From Polaribacter dokdonensis (GTDB lineage Bacteria > Bacteroidota > Bacteroidia > Flavobacteriales > Flavobacteriaceae): 64,000 bases of DNA. A model generated the notes under the pieces. That model saw only the letters and a program-made list of their open reading frames with translations, ran no database searches and was not told the DNA's origin. Where the stretch lies: contig NZ_CP101505.1 in NCBI RefSeq assembly GCF_024362345.1, forward strand, positions 392,001 through 456,000, read 5' to 3'. The position numbers and the translations under genes were made by a program. This document shows, piece by piece, positions 25,569 to 32,875 of this stretch (the first letter of the stretch is position 1; every line of letters starts with the position of its first letter).

Positions 25569-25946
25569 CTAGGGGTTAGCTTGTTTAACAGACTCTTCAA
25601 TATTTGATAATCTCTGAAGAATATCTGTCGATAATTCTTCAACCTGCTTTTTCACTATTTCTTTAATGTGAAATTCAATAGGGGATTGAACTTCGCTATT
25701 ACTAGGGGTATAGTTTTTAGCTTCTTCTTTTTTTAATCCTGTTAGCAGCCACATTGGATCAACATCTTTTATGTTGTCAATGATTGCGAGTAATATTGTT
25801 TCGTTTGGCTTTTTTGTATAATTAACTACTGCACTTACCAATTGTTGAGAAACTCCAATGAGTTCCGAAAACTGTCTTTGGTTTAGTTGAGAGTCTTTAA
25901 AAACCTTTATTACTCTATCCGCTCTTTGTCTATTTTCATCTTTCAT
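25569..25946 (-). CDS. XRE-family helix-turn-helix regulator (phage-repressor-like)
   Basis: A protein of about 125 residues. I choose ATG 25946 because the upstream frame start is GTG 25958, at about the predicted transcription start. Residues 1-65 form a Cro/C1-type HTH (NQRQFSELIGVSQQLVSAVVNYTKKPNETILLAI), followed by VDPMWLLTGL, a block often seen in phage and conjugative-element repressors. The C-terminal 50 residues are predicted to be a helical coiled-coil (EIVKKQVEELSTDILQRL), probably for oligomerisation. The target is unknown. Its position after tRNA-His, beside unusual repeats, suggests it came with a mobile element, but it could now be a resident regulator. Confidence 0.8.
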   Translation of the reverse strand: MKDENRQRADRVIKVFKDSQLNQRQFSELIGVSQQLVSAVVNYTKKPNETILLAIIDNIKDVDPMWLLTGLKKEEAKNYTPSNSEVQSPIEFHIKEIVKKQVEELSTDILQRLSNIEESVKQANP

Positions 25947-25960
25947 ATCTGGGGGCACTA

Positions 25961-25989
25961 CAAATGTAGTAATTATTTACCACAAACAA
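25961..25989 (-). promoter_or_regulatory. Promoter of the XRE regulator gene
   Basis: On the minus strand TTG (25989-25987), an 18-bp spacer and TACATTTG (25968-25961) make a near-canonical Bacteroidota promoter. The start of transcription would fall near 25956, about ten bases before ATG 25946. Confidence 0.6.
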
Positions 25990-26008
25990 TGATTATTTTT
26001 AAATTATT

Positions 26009-26758
26009 TTATATTTTTTTTAAAATCTCTAGTATTTCCGCCCTTTTTCGAGAGGAAATAGGTATCGTTTTATTATTACTTAGTACTAAATAACCACCAT
26101 CAGCCTTTATATACTCCTTTATATAGGCTTTATTAATTAAATGACTTTGGTGTACTCTTAAGAATCCTATGCTAGATAGTAGGTTAGCATAATGCTTAAG
26201 TGTTTTTGATACCAGTACTTTAGATCTATCTTTTAAGTAAAAAGTAGTGTAATTACTATCAGATTCGCATCTAATAATATCTTTTATGTTGACTAATTGT
26301 ATCTTATCTAATGTGTTTAAAGAAATTTTACTCGGTTTGTGGTGAGGCTTATCAATAATATCTTTTAAAACTTTAATTTGTTCCTCTTTTGGTGTTATCT
26401 GTTTTTTTACTTTATTAATAGCTACACCTAATTCCTCAATGGAGTAGGGCTTTAGTATATAATCTATAGCTGCAAATTTAAAAGCTTTAAGTGCATATGC
26501 ATCACTGGCAGTAATAAAGATAACTCTTGTGTCTAAAGAAGGTATTAGCTCTAATATATCAAAGCCAGTGCCATCTCCTAACATAATATCTAAGAATAAA
26601 ATATCTGGTTTTAGTGTTTGGAGCTGTTTTGCAGCATTAACTACACTTGTAGCTTTACCAATAATATCTATTTCTTTATGATACTGGTTTAAATCACTAC
26701 ATAGAAGATCTAATGCATTTAAATTATCGTCTACCACAAATGATGTAAGTCTCTTCAT
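26009..26758 (-). CDS. LytTR-family response regulator
   Basis: A 249-residue regulator: receiver domain (residues 1-120) with the acidic pocket VDDN and phospho-acceptor Asp57 in LFLDIMLGDG, the conserved Thr/Lys in FITAS and LKPY, then a linker and a LytTR DNA-binding domain (about 145-245: IIRCESDSNYTTFYLKDRSKVLVSKTLKHY, LRVHQSHLINKAYI, ISSRKR). LytTR proteins usually bind two direct repeats about two helical turns apart. The start codon overlaps the stop of the upstream histidine kinase gene by one base, so this is its cognate partner. Confidence 0.92.
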   Translation of the reverse strand: MKRLTSFVVDDNLNALDLLCSDLNQYHKEIDIIGKATSVVNAAKQLQTLKPDILFLDIMLGDGTGFDILELIPSLDTRVIFITASDAYALKAFKFAAIDYILKPYSIEELGVAINKVKKQITPKEEQIKVLKDIIDKPHHKPSKISLNTLDKIQLVNIKDIIRCESDSNYTTFYLKDRSKVLVSKTLKHYANLLSSIGFLRVHQSHLINKAYIKEYIKADGGYLVLSNNKTIPISSRKRAEILEILKKI

Positions 26759-28731
26759 TAGTAATCTGTTTTTAATGGTATTTTAAAGAAAACCTTTGTT
26801 CCGGTTGTATTTTCCTTATTTTTTATATTTTGAATTCTATAAGAATTCAAGTTCGAAAGATACTGAATTCTTTCCTTAGTTACTTTTAAAGCTAGAGAAT
26901 TATTATTTGTGGTAAACTTCTTTTTTAATGATTTGTCTATTCCTATACCATTATCTATTATGCTAATTTCTATGTATTGATTGATTATAGTTATTTCAAT
27001 ATTAATTAAGCCAGGCTTATCGTTAGTAAACCCATGTTCTATGGAGTTTTCTATAAAAGGTTGTAATAGCATTGATGGAAATAGAATTTCATCACTATCT
27101 ATATTGTTCAAGTGAAGATCTATGTTGTAGTTGAATGATTTAGAGCTCATGCTTTGTTCTAACTCAATATAATTCTTTATTGTAGCAAGTTCGTCCTTTA
27201 AGGTTATTTCTTCTCTTCTAGAGTTATTTAATACGCTTCTTAGTAGAATTGAGAACTTATTAATAGTTTTATTTAGTTCAGTAACATCTCCTTTATTACC
27301 AAGTGCTTTAATACCATTTAGTACGTTAAAAATAAAGTGAGGGTTCATTTGGAGTTGCAATGCTTGTTGTTCTAACGTTAATAGATGATTTGTCTGTTTA
27401 AGTGACATAAGTTCTTTAGCGTGTTTCTTTTTTAGATGTTTTAAATACATTTCTAAAAAAAGGTAAGCTATAATAAGCAATAAAACTCCTGTAATAAGGA
27501 AGAAAGCATCCTTTTTATAGAAAGGAGTATCAATTTTAAAGTTCAATATTTGAGGTTCACTTTTTGTTTCATCAACTTTTGATTGTATTTGTAAGCTGTA
27601 GTTTCCATAAGTTAAGTTTGGCAATTGTATTTCATTATTGTTAGACCAATTAGAAGAAACTCCATTTAATACATATTGATATTTTACTTTATTCGGGTTT
27701 CTTAGAGCTATAGTTTTGTACTTAATATTGAGGTTGTTTTGATCGTAATTAAGTACTATAGATTTTTTCGATTGTAGAAGGGAATCAATTGAATTACCAT
27801 TAACTGAAAATTTCTCAAATTTTAAATTTAAATCATGATATATATTATTGTATTGATATCCAGTAACATAAACTCCTTTATTTAAAGTGTTTATTAATAT
27901 TAATTTTTCTGATTCAATGATAGAACTTACGTTGTCTGTACCTATACTATTATATTTATTTATATTTTGAAGAAAAGAAAATGTATCTCTATCTCGAATT
28001 TCAATTCCATTAGTTAATGATGTTATCCACAATTTATCAGCTATTATATTTAATGATGAAACATTTTTTAGGGTAGAACTTTTGTAAGTTATTTTATCAT
28101 TTTCTAACTGCAATATTTCATCTTGATGCGTTGTAATTATGAGCGAATTTTCATCAATTACACTTGTAATAATTTCTTTTTCTAAAATTTTTTGTATGGT
28201 TTTAGGATTTCTTAGGCTATCAACTTTCCATAAACCGTTATTAGACGAAATATAAAAATGGTTATTTGTAAAGTGAATTTTTCCTATGATTGAAAAATCT
28301 AAAGTGGAGTTAATCTCTAAAGGTTGTAATTTTTGATTTATAAGTTCAAATACACCTTCTGTGGTAGCTATAAAAATTGAATCGTCTTTTTTAAGAAAGC
28401 TAAGTACTTCCTTGCAACTCAAAAACGTTTCTTTATTATTCTTAATTAATGTTAAACCATTTTTATGACCAAGAATAGTTAAAGAAGTAGAATTATAAAT
28501 AGCAGTTGTAGGTTTGTTGCTAATTTCTGCAAAATAAATTCCATCAAACTTAACAACACCTTTATCAGTCGCAAACCATACATAACCAATATCATCTATA
28601 TTGCCTGCAATTATTTTATTACTTGGCAAACCATTATTAAAGGTATAATTTTTAAAATTATATTGTTGTGCATAGTTTCCTTGCGAAAAAACGACGATCA
28701 ATATGAAGAGGCTAAATATTTTTTTAATCAT
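26758..28731 (-). CDS. Sensor histidine kinase with exported propeller-like sensor (LytS-type kinase domain)
   Basis: A 657-residue membrane kinase: signal peptide (to about residue 21), a periplasmic region of repeated short beta blades (two-component propeller type, e.g. GLPSNKIIAGNIDDIGYVWFATD) and a Y_Y_Y-like domain near residue 330-390. A transmembrane segment follows at about 408-428, then a short coiled-coil and a His_kinase domain with the phospho-acceptor His465 in MNPHFIFNVLNGIKAL. The ATPase part shows FIENSIEHG and IDNGIGI. It senses something outside the cytoplasm and passes phosphate to the LytTR regulator encoded directly downstream. The propeller has fewer repeats than in full hybrid systems. 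Confidence 0.88.
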   Translation of the reverse strand: MIKKIFSLFILIVVFSQGNYAQQYNFKNYTFNNGLPSNKIIAGNIDDIGYVWFATDKGVVKFDGIYFAEISNKPTTAIYNSTSLTILGHKNGLTLIKNNKETFLSCKEVLSFLKKDDSIFIATTEGVFELINQKLQPLEINSTLDFSIIGKIHFTNNHFYISSNNGLWKVDSLRNPKTIQKILEKEIITSVIDENSLIITTHQDEILQLENDKITYKSSTLKNVSSLNIIADKLWITSLTNGIEIRDRDTFSFLQNINKYNSIGTDNVSSIIESEKLILINTLNKGVYVTGYQYNNIYHDLNLKFEKFSVNGNSIDSLLQSKKSIVLNYDQNNLNIKYKTIALRNPNKVKYQYVLNGVSSNWSNNNEIQLPNLTYGNYSLQIQSKVDETKSEPQILNFKIDTPFYKKDAFFLITGVLLLIIAYLFLEMYLKHLKKKHAKELMSLKQTNHLLTLEQQALQLQMNPHFIFNVLNGIKALGNKGDVTELNKTINKFSILLRSVLNNSRREEITLKDELATIKNYIELEQSMSSKSFNYNIDLHLNNIDSDEILFPSMLLQPFIENSIEHGFTNDKPGLINIEITIINQYIEISIIDNGIGIDKSLKKKFTTNNNSLALKVTKERIQYLSNLNSYRIQNIKNKENTTGTKVFFKIPLKTDY

Positions 28732-28739
28732 ATTATTAA

Positions 28740-28779
28740 AAATAAAACGTCATTAATCAAAGTTTTGATAATGACGTTT
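28740..28779 (-). terminator. Terminator of the unrecognised lipoprotein gene
   Basis: An 11-bp stem AAACGTCATTA/TAATGACGTTT (28745-28755 with 28769-28779), extended by 5 bp across a bulge, followed on the minus strand by a T-rich run. Confidence 0.7.
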
Positions 28780-28804
28780 ATAAAACTACAATTTCTATTC
28801 CATA

Positions 28805-29893
28805 TTATTTCATTGCATATAATCTTTTATTATTAGTATCTGGTTCTATGTGCTGTAATTCTCCATAAGGCTTAATTAAAGGCTTTAAAATCGTAATTAC
28901 TGTACTTGTACCTTTAATGGTTAGAACACTATTTTTTAATTTATAAGACCATCTAAACTTTTCTAAAGGAATATTCAATTTTTGAAACTCGGTGTAAAGC
29001 TCAGTTCTTTGCTCTATAAAATCCATAATCTCTTCTTGAATTTCAAACGTTGGTATTTCATCATCTGAATTATGATAATCTAATTCAAATTTTACTGGTA
29101 CATTTTGTTGTGTATAATATGCTTCACCCACAAATCTTTCTGTTTCATTATAAATAGCCTCATGCCAATTAATATCTTTTTCATTAGGATATTTCTTTGC
29201 AATTTCTTTAGATAAATCTACTTTACCTGGAGAGTTTGCTGTTGGATAAAAAACATGGTAAGGTTTTGCCAAAAAGTGATTTGAGAATTCACCATTAAAA
29301 ATAGAGTAGTAGGCAGATGCCACAACTTTAGGTGAACTGTTAGCGCTGAAAGTACTTTTTAGGGTATTCATTAATTCTTTATTATTACCCAAACCATTTG
29401 CATGAAAAATAATTTTTGAATTAGATGTTATTGCATCTTCTAGAGTAGGTAGTTTACCTTCATTATTAATTTCTTGTAAATTTTCTTTAGTTACAGGTTC
29501 TCCATTTACAACAGTTTCTAAAGTTAAACCTTTAAAAGGATTACTTTTATTTACAATATGGATTTCTCCATAAGGTAAATCATCTGCATTGTTATTTAAC
29601 CAATTTATAATTTCTTCTAAAGAGTATTTACCATTTACAACTTCTACTTTACGTTGTTCGAAATAATTTCTAGCATTTGTATAGTAATTATCTGAACTTG
29701 TATCATTGCCAGTTATAAAAACTACAGGTTCTCTAAGCACAACATCTTCATCTATGCTGTAATCTGTTTCTTCTTGATTAATTTCTGTTGATACAATAAT
29801 TTCTGGTTCTGCTTTATGATCACATTTTAGGCTTAAGGTAGCCATAACAATTAATGATAATAAAATACTTGCTTTTTTGAGTGGAGTTTTCAT
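28805..29893 (-). CDS. Unrecognised exported protein, probable lipoprotein
   Basis: I do not recognise this 362-residue protein. It starts with a signal whose hydrophobic core ends at LSLKC (Cys24), compatible with lipidation although LKC is not an ideal lipobox. Residues 55-200 alternate strands and helices (EPVVFITGNDTSSDNYYTN, GEIHIVNKSNP, KIIFHANGLGNN, KVVASAYYSIF) in a way that suggests an alpha/beta caspase-like or Rossmann-like fold. That is only an impression. The C-terminal 100 residues are helical. It lies between two LytTR two-component systems and has an 11-bp direct repeat with 21-bp period just upstream, so it is a good candidate target of one of them. Confidence 0.75.
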   Translation of the reverse strand: MKTPLKKASILLSLIVMATLSLKCDHKAEPEIIVSTEINQEETDYSIDEDVVLREPVVFITGNDTSSDNYYTNARNYFEQRKVEVVNGKYSLEEIINWLNNNADDLPYGEIHIVNKSNPFKGLTLETVVNGEPVTKENLQEINNEGKLPTLEDAITSNSKIIFHANGLGNNKELMNTLKSTFSANSSPKVVASAYYSIFNGEFSNHFLAKPYHVFYPTANSPGKVDLSKEIAKKYPNEKDINWHEAIYNETERFVGEAYYTQQNVPVKFELDYHNSDDEIPTFEIQEEIMDFIEQRTELYTEFQKLNIPLEKFRWSYKLKNSVLTIKGTSTVITILKPLIKPYGELQHIEPDTNNKRLYAMK

Positions 29894-29921
29894 CTTTCTA
29901 TTTTTTAATGTTAATACATTG

Positions 29922-29929
29922 TAAAAATA
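29922..29929 (-). promoter_or_regulatory. Probable -7 box of the unrecognised lipoprotein gene
   Basis: Minus-strand TATTTTTA is one base off TAnnTTTG and lies 29 bp before the ATG. It places the direct repeat at roughly -45 to -75. Confidence 0.35.
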
Positions 29930-29959
29930 GGAGCGATGTTTACTTAAATATTTTGCTAA

Positions 29960-29991
29960 TTAGAATTCGTTAGAAGTAATTTAGAATTCGT
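29960..29991. repeat. LytTR-like direct repeat
   Basis: TTAGAATTCGT occurs at 29960-29970 and again at 29981-29991, a perfect 11-bp direct repeat with a 21-bp period. LytTR regulators bind paired direct repeats spaced about two helical turns, and two LytTR genes lie within 3 kb. It is upstream of the unrecognised lipoprotein gene. Confidence 0.55.
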
Positions 29992-29993
29992 AA

Positions 29994-30055
29994 AAAAATA
30001 CAATGCTAGTAGTTGGAAATATAAAGTTGGGGGAACAAAAATTCTTCTAGCATTG
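29994..30055 (-). terminator. Long-loop hairpin with T tract downstream of the histidine kinase gene
   Basis: CAATGCTAG (30001-30009) and CTAGCATTG (30047-30055) pair over 9 bp around a 37-nt loop. On the minus strand the stem is followed by TATTTTTTT. It may terminate the kinase/regulator operon, or be the 3' end of a small RNA. The remaining bases from 30056 to 30173 show nothing I can name. Confidence 0.4.
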
Positions 30056-30173
30056 CATTTTAATTATTTTAAATGTACAATTTTATTCTACTAACCTTCA
30101 TATTATGTTGTAAATAGTGTTTTTTTAGTTGTAAAATTACCATTATAGCTAATTTTGTTTATCAATAAGACTT

Positions 30174-32087
30174 TTAATCTATAACAAAATTAAAATGTAC
30201 AGTTGTACCATTTTCAGAATTTATGGTTGCATTTGCTTTTAACTGATTTGCAAGTCTTTGTATAAGTATAAGACCTATAGATTTAGATTTGTCTACTTTA
30301 CTTGCATTAAATCCAATGCCATTGTCTTTATATTCAAAGTAAACTTTATTTTCCTTTTCAAGAACTTTAATACATATTTCATTATTAATAGATGTATTAA
30401 AAGCGTGTTTATAAGAATTTGTTATTAATTCGTTTACAATTAATCCTAAAGCCTGATTTTGTTCAATATGAATAAATAAATTTTCTTGTATATCTATTTT
30501 AAACTTTACCAGTTCTAAAGTTCCATATACTTTTTTTAAATCATTTACAATTGTACTTATAAACTTATTAAGTGATATTTTTGAAATGGTTTCATCCTTT
30601 AATAAATCTTGATGTAGACTTGCTATTGTAGAAATTCTATTGATGCTATATTGAAACGTTGTTTTAAGCTCATCATTAGATAATCTATTCATTTGCATTT
30701 TTAATATGCTTATTATCAATTGTAAGTTGTTTTTTACTCTATGATTTAATTCACTGTATAATATTCCTTTTTCAGAGAGCGCTTTTTTAATTTCTTCATT
30801 TTTATTTGCAATAAGCTTGTTTTGTTTTTTTTCTTTAACAAAGAAATAATATAGAAGTAATATTACTAAAATAGCAATTACTAAGAATAAAATAATTATC
30901 TGGTTTCTTTTCTGTTTTTGATCATTTATTCTTTGAATATTAAAATTCTCTTCTTCTTTTTGAATAAGTTTTATTGGATATTCTAAAAGGTTTAATAAAC
31001 TATTATTTTTTTCTTTATTTAATTTTAAGTTTAAAGCATTTGAAAAATTCGAATACTTTTCTGAGTAAAAGCTAGCTGAGTCTAAATTTTTCTTTTTGGT
31101 ATAATAGGTGGCTAAGAGTTGATATTTATCACCAGTATTTGCTTTAGAATCTAAACTATCTATATATTTTTTACCAATATTAATTTGATTTGTGTTTAAA
31201 TAACAGAATGCCATGTTTCTGTAATAATCATTTTTAAAACCCCAATTACCTTTTTTAAAATGCTCTCTTGCAGATTTTGCTTCTTGCAGAAAATACATTC
31301 TTGCTGCAGTGTAATCTTTTTTATATAAATAATACTCACCAATATTACCTTTAACAACTCCAGTTAAAATATTTATATCTGTTTCATTTTTAAAGGTATC
31401 AGACTTTTTTATTACTTTTAATAATGATAATGATTTCCAGAAATAATGAAATGCAGAATCGTATTCATTATTTCTTTTATAAAAAACACCAAAATCATTT
31501 AGTGATTGCGCATTTTTAAAACTGATACTATCTTTTTTAAATGTTCTATGTTTTTTTAGCAGTTTAATTGCTAATTCTGGTTGGCCTAAGAATGAATAAA
31601 TATTAGATAAGTTAGCCTTTTCAGGACATATTTTTAACATTTCACTATTCACATAGAACATTTCAAATATTTTGCTTTCTTTAAGAAAATTGTTGTTCAT
31701 TCTTCTTAAAAGTTTGCAAAGATATTTTTTGTCTATTTCGTTTTTTGATTTGAAATATAAATCATAAGATAAATTATTAGAAAATTCATATTTTTTTAAA
31801 TTACTATAAATCCCAATTCTATAAAGTTCTAAAACAAAAACATTATTATTAAATGAATTATATTTTTCTTTTTCATCATCCAAATATTCATTCCATTCTT
31901 CTAATGTTTTGTACTTAATAAAATCTTCAATTTTATAAAAAAAATATAATTGTTTGTCTAAATCTTTTTCTGATAAGAAATTTTGGTAGTATTCTTCTTG
32001 ACTTAAACTTTGTTTTTCTTGACTTGCTACTTTAGAAGAGTTTAATATAACTGAAAAAATAAATAAAAACTTTAATATTTTAATCAT
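30174..32087 (-). CDS. TPR-containing sensor histidine kinase (HisKA_2 type)
   Basis: A 637-residue kinase with a signal peptide (to about residue 22) and an exported helical region of tetratricopeptide-like repeats (about 60-370, e.g. SLNDFGVFYKRNNEYDSAFHYFWKSL). One transmembrane segment follows at about 397-416, then a HisKA_2 dimerisation domain with His449 in YSELNHRVKNNLQLIISIL, then a HATPase domain (NELITNSYKHAF, KDNGIGF). HisKA_2 kinases of this form are common in Bacteroidota with LytTR partners. It overlaps the upstream regulator gene by four bases (ATGA), so both are co-translated. The signal is unknown. Confidence 0.88.
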   Translation of the reverse strand: MIKILKFLFIFSVILNSSKVASQEKQSLSQEEYYQNFLSEKDLDKQLYFFYKIEDFIKYKTLEEWNEYLDDEKEKYNSFNNNVFVLELYRIGIYSNLKKYEFSNNLSYDLYFKSKNEIDKKYLCKLLRRMNNNFLKESKIFEMFYVNSEMLKICPEKANLSNIYSFLGQPELAIKLLKKHRTFKKDSISFKNAQSLNDFGVFYKRNNEYDSAFHYFWKSLSLLKVIKKSDTFKNETDINILTGVVKGNIGEYYLYKKDYTAARMYFLQEAKSAREHFKKGNWGFKNDYYRNMAFCYLNTNQINIGKKYIDSLDSKANTGDKYQLLATYYTKKKNLDSASFYSEKYSNFSNALNLKLNKEKNNSLLNLLEYPIKLIQKEEENFNIQRINDQKQKRNQIIILFLVIAILVILLLYYFFVKEKKQNKLIANKNEEIKKALSEKGILYSELNHRVKNNLQLIISILKMQMNRLSNDELKTTFQYSINRISTIASLHQDLLKDETISKISLNKFISTIVNDLKKVYGTLELVKFKIDIQENLFIHIEQNQALGLIVNELITNSYKHAFNTSINNEICIKVLEKENKVYFEYKDNGIGFNASKVDKSKSIGLILIQRLANQLKANATINSENGTTVHFNFVID

Positions 32088-32785
32088 GATGTAATAGCAT
32101 CTAATATTTCAATATATTGGTTAGAAACTGGTATACTTTCATCATTAAGCATTAATGCTTTTTTATTAAAAGCTGTAATGTACTTTATATTAACAATATA
32201 AGATTTATGACACCTTTTAAAGTAATTAGGTAATTGTGGTAAAAAACTTTTTAAAGTAGCTCTTTGTAAAAACATACTGCCATCTTCGCAATGTAATTCA
32301 AGATAAATGTTATCTGATTTTATAAACAAAACATTATTAAGAATAATTTTGTGCTGAAAGTTATTCTTCTTTACAAATATAATGTCTTGAGCTTCTTCAA
32401 GTTGTTTAGATTTATGATTGCTAATCGCAATTTCTATAGCAGCTTTTAAATTGTTTTGATGAAATGGTTTTACTAAATAACCAGAAGGTTTCGTTTTTGA
32501 AGCAAGTTCTATGGTATCTGTATCTGAATTAGAAGTTAAAAAGACAAAGGGAATAATATGGTTTTCGTTGATAAACTCGGCTAAATCTATACCAGTTTCT
32601 TTAGAAGCTATCTGTATATCTATGAAAACTAAATCTACTTTTTTATTCTGTAATGCTATACAAGCATCATTATAAGAAATAACATTACCAACAACAACAT
32701 GTCCTAAACTTTCAATAGTATATTGCAAATCATCAGCAATAATAACATTGTCTTCTACTATTAAAATATTTATATGTCCTCTCAA
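32084..32785 (-). CDS. LytTR-family response regulator, partner of the TPR kinase
   Basis: A 233-residue regulator with a receiver domain (residues 1-120; IVEDN acidic pocket, phospho-acceptor Asp56 in LVFIDIQIASKETG, FLTSNS, VKPF) and a LytTR DNA-binding domain (about 135-230; NVLFIKSDNIYLELHCEDGSMFLQRATLKSFL, FKRCHKSYIVNIKYI, IPVSNQY). It is first in a two-gene operon with the kinase. It is a paralogue of the regulator at 26009 and, with it, flanks the unrecognised lipoprotein gene. Confidence 0.92.
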   Translation of the reverse strand: MRGHINILIVEDNVIIADDLQYTIESLGHVVVGNVISYNDACIALQNKKVDLVFIDIQIASKETGIDLAEFINENHIIPFVFLTSNSDTDTIELASKTKPSGYLVKPFHQNNLKAAIEIAISNHKSKQLEEAQDIIFVKKNNFQHKIILNNVLFIKSDNIYLELHCEDGSMFLQRATLKSFLPQLPNYFKRCHKSYIVNIKYITAFNKKALMLNDESIPVSNQYIEILDAITS

Positions 32786-32875
32786 AATTTATTTATTTAC
32801 AAAATTTTTAATGTTTAAGAATTTGTAATTCTCAAATATTTCAGGGGGCATTATTGTAAAGGGCTATTAAAGGTG

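Noticed and set aside
25887..26093. 68-aa frame on the + strand across the XRE promoter
   Set aside because: It overlaps the promoter and starts of two minus-strand genes and has the composition of translated AT-rich non-coding DNA.
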